Assembly: GCA_963696645.1 (NCBI GenBank)
Contig: CAVOKY010000008.1
Location: forward strand, 496,001 to 560,000
Direction: 5' to 3'
Source: JAMXLO01 sp963696645
Lineage (GTDB): Bacteria > Pseudomonadota > Alphaproteobacteria > Acetobacterales > Acetobacteraceae
Length of the DNA: 64,000 bases
Shown here: piece by piece, positions 27,396 to 35,089 of the stretch
Numbering within the stretch: position 1 is the stretch's first letter
Layout of the letters: each line of letters begins with the position of its first letter
Notes under the pieces: model-generated
The model's database searches: none
What the model was told of the DNA's origin: nothing
The model's input: only the letters and a program-made list of their open reading frames with translations
Made by a program: the position numbers and the translations under genes

Positions 27396-28901
27396 ATGAG
27401 CCAGTCACTGACGGAGCGCTACGACGATCGGATTGCCGGGATGCTGTCGTGCTACGACCGGCTGGTGATCACCGGGACGCTGCCCGTAGTGTGCTACGCC
27501 GCAGGAATGACCGGGTATCTCCATGCCAGTGGCATCCGCATCTTCGACTACCCGGACTTCGCCAAGACGCTGCGCGATCGGGTGCGCGAGCGTGCGGCGT
27601 CGCTGGCCGCCGAGGCTGGGGTCCGCATCGAGCACATCGCCAAGCCGCATGTCCGCAAGGAAGATGTTGTGGCGCGCGTGCTTGAGCGGCGTGGCGACCA
27701 TCCCGGCCTGGTGCACGTCATCTCGGCCATGGAAGCCTGCGACGCCTACAAGCCCTGGCACGACAAGCAGACGCATAAGACCTACATCCGGCCGGACAGC
27801 GGCAAATGCCTGCACTACTACTTCTATTTCCAGGACGCCAAATTCGGGCTGGTCTATCTGCGCGTGCCGACCTGGGCGCCGTTCCGCCTGCAATTCTACT
27901 GCAACGGCCATAGCTGGCTGGCGCGCAGGCTGGCCGCGCAGGGCATCGGCTACACCATGGCCGACAACGCTTTCGTGCGGATCGACGACTGGGGCCGCGC
28001 CCAGCAACTGGCCGACAGTCTCTCCCCCGATCAATTGCACCGTACCCTGGATCGCTACGCCGCGCTGTGCTGCCCGGTGTCGGAGGTATTCGGGCAAACC
28101 TACCACTGGAGCCTGATGCAGGTGGAATACGCCACCGACCTGGCGTTCCAGTCCACCACAACGCTCGGCCCGCTCTATGAGCAACTGGTCCGCCAGTCGG
28201 TGCTGAGCGTGAAGGCCGAGCAGATCGCCACATTCCTCGGCCGGCAGATCACGCCATTGTTGGCCCAGGAGGTCGGCTCGCAGTTCTCCACCCGGATCGA
28301 GGGTACCTGCATCAAGCACCGCTTCGGCAAGTGCTCGATCAAGATGTACGACAAGCACGGCATCGTGCTGCGCATCGAGACCACGACCAACGATGTGTCG
28401 TTCTTCAAGCACCACCGCAAGGTGGAACACCGCCACGGCCCGGCGAGCCGGGAACTCGCACCAGTCAAGAAATCGATCTACAGCCTGATCGACCTGCGTG
28501 AGATACTGCTCGGCTGTAACCGACGCTACATCGCCCACCTGTCCGCGCTGGATGACTTCTCCGCCGGCATCCGGGCGCTTGCGCGGCTGACCAAGCCGCA
28601 TGCGGTGGACGGCAAGACGGTCCAAGGGATCAACTTCTTTGCCCCGGTGGACAAGGCCCTGTTGCACGCCTTGCAGAACCCGAAGGTCAACATTGCCGGC
28701 ATCCGCCGGGGCGAGTTGTTGCCCGACCTCGGCATGCTGTCGCCAACCAGACTGTCGCGGCAACTGCGCCGGCTGCTGGACCTCGGGGTGATCAAACGCG
28801 CCACTGGAACCTACCGCTACTACCTCACCAAAGCCGGACGCGCCGCGACCGCAGCGGCGGAATGGCTTGCCGAGGCGGTGGTCATTCCGGCTATGATTTG
28901 A
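27396..28901 (+). CDS. putative uncharacterised transposase-like protein with C-terminal winged helix (divergent relative of the 1,830-bp element proteins)
   Basis: A 501-residue protein of a family I do not recognise as a named transposase; from memory, relatives recur in several copies in alphaproteobacterial genomes as 'hypothetical' or 'MarR'. By eye it aligns with the 543-residue protein at 29.1 kb in four blocks: CYDRLVITGTLP near residue 20, CLHYYFYFQDAKFGLVYLRV through FYCNGHSWLARRL (about 150-190), YHWSLMQVEYATDLAF (about 235), and GKCSIKMYDKHGIVLRIETT (about 310). A winged-helix tail (LSPTRLSRQLRRLLDLGVIK, YRYYLTKAGRAA) ends it. GGGGG lies 4-5 bases upstream of the ATG. A small hairpin (CCGGCGGAGCCGG) is at about 27,331-27,343; element boundaries cannot be set from one copy. 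Confidence 0.6.
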   Translation: MSQSLTERYDDRIAGMLSCYDRLVITGTLPVVCYAAGMTGYLHASGIRIFDYPDFAKTLRDRVRERAASLAAEAGVRIEHIAKPHVRKEDVVARVLERRGDHPGLVHVISAMEACDAYKPWHDKQTHKTYIRPDSGKCLHYYFYFQDAKFGLVYLRVPTWAPFRLQFYCNGHSWLARRLAAQGIGYTMADNAFVRIDDWGRAQQLADSLSPDQLHRTLDRYAALCCPVSEVFGQTYHWSLMQVEYATDLAFQSTTTLGPLYEQLVRQSVLSVKAEQIATFLGRQITPLLAQEVGSQFSTRIEGTCIKHRFGKCSIKMYDKHGIVLRIETTTNDVSFFKHHRKVEHRHGPASRELAPVKKSIYSLIDLREILLGCNRRYIAHLSALDDFSAGIRALARLTKPHAVDGKTVQGINFFAPVDKALLHALQNPKVNIAGIRRGELLPDLGMLSPTRLSRQLRRLLDLGVIKRATGTYRYYLTKAGRAATAAAEWLAEAVVIPAMI

Positions 28902-28960
28902 TGGGATTTCGCAGAGCATACAATTCAACGCAGGACGCGAGAAGAGTCGGGTGGTAAGGG

Positions 28961-30790
28961 ACTACGCTTTTCCCCAGACATGGCTGTGGAAAAGTGGCCC
29001 CTGCGGGGCAGTTCCGCCGCGTCAAATGCCTTGCCACTGGCCAATGTGCCGTCGGTAGTCGGTATGCTCGTCTCGGATAGACATCGGAGTTCGGCAGTAC
29101 GCCGAGGGAGCGGGCCATGACCGACGGACTGAGCGAGCTCTATCAAGAGCTGCTGAGCGGCAGCTACGATTGCGTGGACCGCATCGTTCTGAACGCTTAC
29201 TTCGGGATGGGTCATAGCCCTGGTGGTTTCCGCGTGTGGTGGCGGGCGCTCACTGGATCAGACGACACTCTGGACAACGCCCATCTGATGCGGTTGGCCG
29301 GCCGGTTCAGCCGGCGCGTGCGAGGCTACGCCAAAGCGCACGACATCCCGGTAATCGATTGTGTGGCAGGAGAGCGCAAGCATGACGTGGCCGACGATTA
29401 TCTGGCCAAGACAGCGGTGATCGAGGGCTTGTTTCTGGTCCTGGTCGGTCGAGCCCAGGCACCGGTGTGGCACGTCGAGTCGAATTACCACCTTGAGCGG
29501 AAGAAGCCTTATGTGAACCACTACTCGTTTCATATTCTCGACCGTGATTGGGGGCATGTCACCATCAAGATCAGCGGGCACCCACCGTTCCCTGCCCAGG
29601 TGATCTTGAACGGCCATGAATACGTCGCCTGCCAGGCGCGCAAGGCGGGCATCGGGTTCACCAAGGAAGGCAACTGTTTCACCGCCATCGGTGACACGTC
29701 CGGTTTCGCGAAGATCGCAGAGACCTTGTCCGAGCAACGGGCTATAGGGCGATTGAGTGAGGTCTGTGAGCGGTGGATTTACCGCTGCTGCTTGTGCTTT
29801 GCGCTCGACTTTGAGGAGCAGAAACGCAGCGGGTTCCGTTATCACTTCTCCAACTATCAAATGGAGTACAGCCGAAACCTGATATTCCTGGTTGGCGGAC
29901 GCATGGAGCAAGTCTTCCAAGCCCTGATCGATCGTAGCCGGGCGCCGTTGGACCTGAAGACGATAAAGACCATCCTCGGCGACAAGGGCCGGCCGAAATA
30001 CCGTCCACGCAACATGCGGGCGGCCGAATGGGGAGTCGCGGTCGAGAGACCTACGTATGATCTGACGGTCTTCAAGCTGCATTGCGGCAAGCTGGCGTTG
30101 AAGATCTATTCAAAAGGCGAACGCGTACTTCGCATTGAGGCTGTAGCTCACAATATCCGGGAGTTCCGCTGCGGGCGCTTACTGGATAACTTCCCCGAAA
30201 TCGTCCGCCGATTGAAGGGCATGCTCGAGCAATTCATGGAGGCGCTGAGTTGCATCGATCAATGCTTCGTCGGCGATGAGATGCTCGAGCGTCTGCCGTT
30301 GCCGTCACGGGTTGGTAAAACCGTGGTCGGGGGAATCGATCTCAACAAGCCGCGCCTGCGTCACGTCGCTGAGGCTGTCATCGCGTTGTCAGCCTCAGCT
30401 GATGGCTTCACCGCCTCGGCACTGGCCGATCAGGTCCGCGCGTTCCGCAATCACAGCGCACCGCTCTACGGCCCCCGCCAGGCCGCGTATGATCTGAAGA
30501 AACTCCGCGGCAAACAGATCGTCCAGCGGATCGGCGCGACGCGTCGCTACGAGGCGATGCCGTCCGGTCTGCGCGCTATCACGGCCCTACTCGTGCTCCG
30601 AGAGAAAGCCCTCAAGCCACTCCTCGCGGCCGCTCAAGACATCAGCCCCACCCGAGGAGGACAAAACCCGCGCGCCATCGATCGCCACTACCAGGACCTG
30701 CAACTCGCCATGAACGGCGTCTTTCGCGAACTCGGCATCGCTGCCTGACCATCGACAAATTTTTTGTCGGGCTTCGCCCTTAAGCGCCTA
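28961..30790 (+). mobile_element. unclassified 1,830-bp repeated element, copy A
   Basis: This segment recurs at 47886-49715 in reverse orientation with the same length and only a few base differences. Identity starts at ACTACGC and ends at GCGCCTA; flanks differ on both sides. There are no terminal inverted repeats and no flanking duplication. Both ends carry hairpins: 28967-28994 (11-bp stem, one mismatch, loop ACATGG) and 30753-30769 (CGACAAA/TTTGTCG) followed by GGGCTTCGCCC. One ORF fills the element. The bases before both copies contain TAAG (GGTAAGGG here, GCTAAGAC at copy B). This end structure recalls single-strand (IS200/IS605- or IS91-like) elements more than DDE elements. Confidence 0.8.
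29117..30748 (+). CDS. putative transposase-like protein of the 1,830-bp element (copy A)
   Basis: A 543-residue protein with no DDE triad or HUH motif that I can identify. Blocks shared with the 501-residue protein upstream: CVDRIVLNAYFG (about 17-28), NHYSFHILDRDWGHVTIKI and QVILNGHEYVAC (about 133-175), YHFSNYQMEYSRNLIF (about 242), and HCGKLALKIYSKGERVLRIE (about 323-342). The C-terminus (about 440-500) is a winged-helix-like segment (LYGPRQAAYDLKKLRGKQIV, TRRYEAMPSG). The K-x-Y-x-K...LRIE block is vaguely reminiscent of Rep_trans-type rolling-circle initiators; this is speculation. The ATG at 29117 follows GAGGGAGCGGGCC. Confidence 0.7.
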   Translation: MTDGLSELYQELLSGSYDCVDRIVLNAYFGMGHSPGGFRVWWRALTGSDDTLDNAHLMRLAGRFSRRVRGYAKAHDIPVIDCVAGERKHDVADDYLAKTAVIEGLFLVLVGRAQAPVWHVESNYHLERKKPYVNHYSFHILDRDWGHVTIKISGHPPFPAQVILNGHEYVACQARKAGIGFTKEGNCFTAIGDTSGFAKIAETLSEQRAIGRLSEVCERWIYRCCLCFALDFEEQKRSGFRYHFSNYQMEYSRNLIFLVGGRMEQVFQALIDRSRAPLDLKTIKTILGDKGRPKYRPRNMRAAEWGVAVERPTYDLTVFKLHCGKLALKIYSKGERVLRIEAVAHNIREFRCGRLLDNFPEIVRRLKGMLEQFMEALSCIDQCFVGDEMLERLPLPSRVGKTVVGGIDLNKPRLRHVAEAVIALSASADGFTASALADQVRAFRNHSAPLYGPRQAAYDLKKLRGKQIVQRIGATRRYEAMPSGLRAITALLVLREKALKPLLAAAQDISPTRGGQNPRAIDRHYQDLQLAMNGVFRELGIAA

Positions 30791-30825
30791 AGTACTCAGC
30801 CCGAATCGGCTGGCGCGAGGTGCCC

Positions 30826-31587
30826 TCAGCCGCCGCCGTTGATGGTCAGCACCGTGCCCGTGGTGTAACCGGACAGCGGGCTGGCCAGGAATGCCACCGC
30901 ATTGGCAATCTCCGCTGGCGCCGCCGCGCGGCCGAACGGCATGCCGGAGGATAGTTCGCGCCAGCGTTCCGGATCGCCGTACTTCGCCTGCGCCTCTGCC
31001 CGGCGCAGCATGACCAGCCGGTCGGTCTCCACCGGGCCTGGATTGATCGCCACCACGCGCAGCCCATCCGCCGGAGCCCCTTTGCCCAAGGCCCGGGTGA
31101 ACGCCATCAGCGACGCATTGCCCGCGGCGCCGGCGATGTAGCCGGTGGGAAAGCTCTCGCCCGCCGCACCGATGATGTTGATGATCACCCCCGACCGGCG
31201 CGCCTTCATCTGCGCATAGATCACGCGGCAAAACGAGATGTAGCCGAACACCTTCAGGTCCCACGCGTGGCGCCACGTCGCATCGTCCACCGAGAGCAGG
31301 TCGCCAGGAGGGATCGCACCGGCGTTGTTCACCAGGATGTCGAGTGCGCCCGCTTCGGCCGCGACGCGCCGGACCGCCGCGTCGGACGACAGGTCGGCCG
31401 AGATGGTGCGGACATTCACCTGCCGGCGCGCGCGGATCGCCGCGGCCGCGGCGTCGAGCGCCGCCTGGTCGCGCGCCACCAACGTCACGTCGCAGCCCTC
31501 GTCCGCCAGCAACTCGGCTGTCGCGCGGCCTATGCCCTTCGAGCCGCCGGTGATCAGCGCCTTCTTGCCCGCTAGCTTCAGGTCCAT
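30826..31587 (-). CDS. SDR family oxidoreductase with atypical active site
   Basis: A 253-residue Rossmann-fold dehydrogenase: ITGGSKGIGRATAELL (nucleotide-binding TGxxxGxG), ILVNNAGAIPPG (NNAG), and INPGPVETDR. The usual YxxxK pair is altered: TGYIAGAAGNASL keeps the Tyr but has Ala where Lys is expected, a variant known in one SDR subgroup. The ATG at 31587 is chosen over 31668 because of GGGGGAAAT 5 bases upstream and because the upstream part lies in a palindromic repeat. Copy A of the unclassified element ends 35 bp beyond the stop codon. Substrate unknown. Confidence 0.88.
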   Translation of the reverse strand: MDLKLAGKKALITGGSKGIGRATAELLADEGCDVTLVARDQAALDAAAAAIRARRQVNVRTISADLSSDAAVRRVAAEAGALDILVNNAGAIPPGDLLSVDDATWRHAWDLKVFGYISFCRVIYAQMKARRSGVIINIIGAAGESFPTGYIAGAAGNASLMAFTRALGKGAPADGLRVVAINPGPVETDRLVMLRRAEAQAKYGDPERWRELSSGMPFGRAAAPAEIANAVAFLASPLSGYTTGTVLTINGGG

Positions 31588-31613
31588 GTCGATTTCCCCC
31601 AATGGTCGTTGAC

Positions 31614-31680
31614 CGCGCACTGTCATTGCGAGTTCCGTACCGGTCGTCGGCCGGTACGGAACTCGCAATGACAGTGCGCG
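31614..31680. repeat. 30-bp perfect inverted repeat with 7-base spacer
   Basis: The arms 31614-31643 (CGCGCACTGTCATTGCGAGT onward) and 31651-31680 are exact reverse complements around TCGTCGG. It lies between two minus-strand genes (class I glutamine amidotransferase and SDR). The arm contains CTGTCATTGCGAG, close to the arms of the palindromic repeat at 56.86 kb, suggesting a dispersed REP/MITE-like family. It could also fold as a terminator or mRNA-end hairpin. Confidence 0.85.
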
Positions 31681-31683
31681 AAT

Positions 31684-32430
31684 TCACGCCGCCTTTCGCA
31701 GTCCCGACCGATACGCCGCACACGCCTCGCCGAACGCCCGGAACAACGCCAGGCTGGCGCTGTCATCGGCGTAGCCCCATTCCGGATGCCACTGCACACC
31801 GAAAGCAAACCCAGTCGCTCGCTCCACCCGGACCGCCTCGATCGTGTTGTCCGGCGCCAGCGCCTCCACCACCAATCCTGGTGCCAGAGTGTCGATCGCC
31901 TGCCCGTGCAGAGAGTTCACCAAAATCTTTGTGCTGCCGACGATGCGGGCAAGCTGGCCCGACAGAAACACCAGATGGCGCGGCGCGTATTTCTCCTCGA
32001 TCGTGCCGGGCCCGGGGCGATGGTCCATCCGCTCCGCGACCGCGTGTACCTCCTGGTGCAGCGTGCCCCCCAGCGCCACGTTCAGCTCCTGGATGCCACG
32101 GCAGATCGCCAGCAGCGGAATGCCGCGCGCGATCGCCTCGGGGATCAGCCGCAAGGTCGTCGCGTCGCGCTCCAGGTCGTGGCTGTCCGGCATCAGGCTG
32201 TCGCCGCCGTCGTAGTGCGAGGGATGCACGTTGCTCGGGCTGCCCGGCACCAGCAATCCGTCCAGCCGGTCCAGCACATCAAGCGCCGCCTCGCCCATCG
32301 GCGGAATCATGATCGGCACGGCACCGGCGCCCCCCAGCACCGCCGCGGCATAGCGAGCCGGCGTGTCATGGCGCAGTTGGCCGTACACTACCAGTCTGGC
32401 ACAGGCCGGAATGCCAACGATTGGATGCAT
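31684..32430 (-). CDS. class I glutamine amidotransferase-like gamma-glutamyl-GABA hydrolase (PuuD-like)
   Basis: A 248-residue cytosolic hydrolase of the peptidase C26 family. LLVPGSPSNVHPSHY, the nucleophile elbow LLAICRGIQELNVALGG (Cys in ICRG) and the catalytic FGVQWHPEW (His, Glu) are all present, as is VNSLHGQAID. Family members release glutamate from gamma-glutamyl conjugates such as gamma-glutamyl-GABA in putrescine breakdown. The ATG at 32430 opens the conserved MHPIVGIPA; upstream residues are not conserved. It lies 28 bp after the Bcr/CflA exporter gene on the same strand. No other polyamine genes are nearby. Confidence 0.88.
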   Translation of the reverse strand: MHPIVGIPACARLVVYGQLRHDTPARYAAAVLGGAGAVPIMIPPMGEAALDVLDRLDGLLVPGSPSNVHPSHYDGGDSLMPDSHDLERDATTLRLIPEAIARGIPLLAICRGIQELNVALGGTLHQEVHAVAERMDHRPGPGTIEEKYAPRHLVFLSGQLARIVGSTKILVNSLHGQAIDTLAPGLVVEALAPDNTIEAVRVERATGFAFGVQWHPEWGYADDSASLALFRAFGEACAAYRSGLRKAA

Positions 32431-32458
32431 ATAATCTGACCCTCTTCTGTTGCCCCTA

Positions 32459-33631
32459 CTATGTGCGTGGCCGCCAGCGATCCGCAATCGCCATGCCGAT
32501 CGATCCGGCCAGCATCAGGGCAGCCATGCCGCGCGGTGTGCCGTCGGTGACCAGCCCCACCAGCAGGCCGCTGACCGCGCCCAACAGATACTGCCCCGTC
32601 CCCATCACCGAGGACGCGCTGCCGGCATGCTGCTGATGCCGCGCCAGAGCTCCCACAATGGTGTTTGGGTTCAGCATGCCCATGCAGCTTATCGCCACGA
32701 AGATCGGCGCGATGAACAGCGGCAGGCTGTGCAGGCCGGCAAACGCGATCGCGACCAGCGTCGCGGTCGCACAGAGATGCACGCGGCTGACCAGGCGCAG
32801 TACGCGCGAGTGGCCCAGGCGGCGCAACAGCAGCGGATTGAGCTGCGCGCAGCAGATCAGCCCGAACGAATTGGCGCCGAAGATCATCGCGTAGCGCGCC
32901 GGCGTCAGTCCGAAGCCCTGGATGAACACCGGCGACGACCCCGCGAGGTAGGCGAAGAATGCGAATGTCGCGAACCCGCCCATTGAGGCATGCGTGATGA
33001 AGCGGCGCTCGGTGATGATGTTGCAATAACGGCCAAGCTGCTCGCCGAGATGGAGCGTGATGCGCCGGTCGCGCGGCAGCGTGTCCGGCAACAGGTACGC
33101 CACCAGCACGCAGCATAGCGCGCCGTACGCTGTCAGGATCCAGAAGATGCCGCGCCAGTCGGCGAATGCGAGCACCGCGCTGCCGACGGTCGGCGCCAGG
33201 ATCGGCGCGGCGCCCATCACCAGCGACAACCGCGACATCAGCACCGCCGCGGCGTGACCCTCCGCCAGGTCGCGCACAATGGCGCGCGGGATCACCATGC
33301 CGGCGGATGCGCCGATCGCCGACAGCGCACGGAATGCCGCCAGCCAGCCGATCGTCGGTGCCAGCGCGCACCCCAGGCAGGCCAGCGTATAGATCACTGT
33401 GGCTACGATCAGCGGGCGCTTGCGGCCGAACCGGTCGGACAGCGTGCCCTGGCTGAACTGCCCGACCGCCAGTCCGGCGAACCAGGCGGCGAGCGTGAGC
33501 TGTGCCGAACCCGGCGGCGCGCCGAATGACGCCTCGATCGAGGGAAACGCCGGCAGATACATGTCCGTGGACGATGGTCCGACCGCGGTGAGGAAGCCGA
33601 GGAGGAGCGGCAGCCAGAACGGGTAGGTCAT
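32459..33631 (-). CDS. Bcr/CflA-type multidrug MFS exporter
   Basis: A 390-residue, 12-TM drug:H+ antiporter. Typical features are STDMYLPAFPSIEASFGA, GQFSQGTLSDRFGRKRPLI (motif A) and MSRLSLVMGAAPILAPTVGS (motif C of the 12-TM DHA1 group). It should export hydrophobic compounds. Its ATG overlaps the stop of the upstream doc gene by 4 bases (ATGA), so it is translationally coupled to a toxin-antitoxin pair, which is unusual. Confidence 0.92.
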   Translation of the reverse strand: MTYPFWLPLLLGFLTAVGPSSTDMYLPAFPSIEASFGAPPGSAQLTLAAWFAGLAVGQFSQGTLSDRFGRKRPLIVATVIYTLACLGCALAPTIGWLAAFRALSAIGASAGMVIPRAIVRDLAEGHAAAVLMSRLSLVMGAAPILAPTVGSAVLAFADWRGIFWILTAYGALCCVLVAYLLPDTLPRDRRITLHLGEQLGRYCNIITERRFITHASMGGFATFAFFAYLAGSSPVFIQGFGLTPARYAMIFGANSFGLICCAQLNPLLLRRLGHSRVLRLVSRVHLCATATLVAIAFAGLHSLPLFIAPIFVAISCMGMLNPNTIVGALARHQQHAGSASSVMGTGQYLLGAVSGLLVGLVTDGTPRGMAALMLAGSIGMAIADRWRPRT

Positions 33632-34014
33632 GCTCCCCCTGGGCGCGTGTGGTTGCGCACCCAGACGGTGAAGTCGTCATCCGGCATGTCGCGGGCGGCG
33701 AGTCGCAGCATCGTAACCGTTGCATCGACTTCAGGGGGCTCGAATTCCATGCCGTTCAACGCAAGAAACATGAACAGCGCCGCGAACGCCGTGCGCTTGT
33801 TGCCGTCTAAGAACGGGTGATTTCGGGCAATGGCGATGGCGTAGAGCGCGCCGAGTTCGGCCGCATCCGGGTCGCCGTAACCGGCGCGGTTCAGCGGTCG
33901 CGCCAGTGCGCTGTCGAGCAGACCTTCATCGCGGATGCCGATGGCGCCACCATGTTCAGCAAGCTGTTCGTCATGGATTGCGAGGATGAGCTGGCGCGCC
34001 AGCCGGACGGTCAC
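33628..34014 (-). CDS. doc: Doc-type (Fic-fold) toxin
   Basis: A 128-residue death-on-curing toxin. The active-site loop HPFLDGNKRTAFAA is the Doc version of the Fic motif, preceded by the helical LDSALARPLNRAGYG typical of the family. Doc phosphorylates elongation factor Tu and stops translation. It starts with GTG inside the antitoxin stop region (GTGA overlap at 34011-34014), and its stop overlaps the start of the exporter gene. The apparent upstream extension to 34485 is the antitoxin gene in another frame. Confidence 0.92.
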   Translation of the reverse strand: MTVRLARQLILAIHDEQLAEHGGAIGIRDEGLLDSALARPLNRAGYGDPDAAELGALYAIAIARNHPFLDGNKRTAFAALFMFLALNGMEFEPPEVDATVTMLRLAARDMPDDDFTVWVRNHTRPGGA

Positions 34015-34235
34015 TTGGCCAGCTCGCGGAGCACATTTCTCCAGCGCTTCATCAGCTTCCGCGCCACCGCCATCTGTGCCTCGAAATCCGGGTCGGATAC
34101 GGTGAGACGGATGCCGTCCGGCTGGTCGATGGCGTACACTGTGTCGCCCTTGCCGACGCCCAGCCTGGCCAGCAGCTCCTTTGGCAGGATCACGCCGACC
34201 GAATTGCCGATCTGGGTGAGCTTCAGCGCGCTCAT
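34011..34235 (-). CDS. SpoVT/AbrB-fold antitoxin
   Basis: A 74-residue antitoxin. The N-terminal swapped-hairpin DNA-binding domain is LTQIGNSVGVILPKELLARL with a VGKGDTVYAI tail; the C-terminal helix (EAQMAVARKLMKRWRNVLRE) should block the Doc toxin. Doc is classically paired with Phd, but AbrB-type partners are common in alphaproteobacteria. It probably represses its own promoter in the 34236-34375 region. The gene order antitoxin-toxin-exporter with two 4-base overlaps points to one transcript. Confidence 0.9.
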   Translation of the reverse strand: MSALKLTQIGNSVGVILPKELLARLGVGKGDTVYAIDQPDGIRLTVSDPDFEAQMAVARKLMKRWRNVLRELAK

Positions 34236-35089
34236 GGGGAAATCTCCTGTGGCCACGACCGGGGATCGTATAACAAATGTAAGAACCAGGCACCACAGGT
34301 GCCAGGGGCGAAGACCGCATTGCGGGCCACTCACCAGATCGCCAGCCTGGAACGCGAAAGGGCAGGAGCGACGACATGACTCGGGATCCAGTGGACACGA
34401 TGCGCAGCCTGACGGCGCCATTCGGGCCCCAGCGGACTCTGGTCAGCCGGTTGGGCTTCGGCGGTGCCACCGCAGGTCTGACCAACTACATCCAGACCTA
34501 CGACGCACGCGCGCCGGAAAGCCGCGACACCATGCTGGCTGCCCTGCATCATGCCGTGGGTCTCGGCGTGACCTACTTCGACACCGCGCCCGGCTATGGC
34601 GATGGTTTGGCGGAGGCGATCTTCGGCGAAGCGTTGCAAGGCGCCACCGTGTTCCTCGCCACCAAGGTGCCGCTCAGCGCCGCCGGCCAGGTCCGCCGGT
34701 CGCTGGAGGCAAGCCTGCTTCGGCTGCGCCGCGATCGCATCGATCTGCTGCAACTGCACGGCACGTCATACGGACCGGACGAGGAGGCGATCGTGCTGCG
34801 CCCGGGCGGCATGTTGGAGGAACTGGCGCGGCTGAAGGACGACGGCCTGATCGGCATGACGGGCTTCACCAGCGAGGACAACAATGCGGCGGTGTATCGC
34901 TTCATCGCCAGCGGCGGGTTCGACGCGATGCAGCTTTGCTACAATGTGCTGCACCAGCATCCGTATGACTCGACGCGCCCGTTCGGCAGCCTGATCGAGG
35001 CGAAGCGTCGCGGCATGGCCACCGTGACGATGCGCACCGCAACGTCGGGAGTATTCCAGCGCTGGGTGCAGATGGTCAACCCCGCCAAT

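Noticed and set aside
27405..28928. A 507-residue minus-strand frame opposite the 501-residue transposase-like gene
   Set aside because: It has no motif, while the plus frame aligns with the 543-residue element protein in ordered blocks.
30788..31723. A 311-residue minus-strand frame overlapping the SDR gene
   Set aside because: Out-of-frame shadow of the SDR; the 30826-31587 frame carries all SDR motifs.
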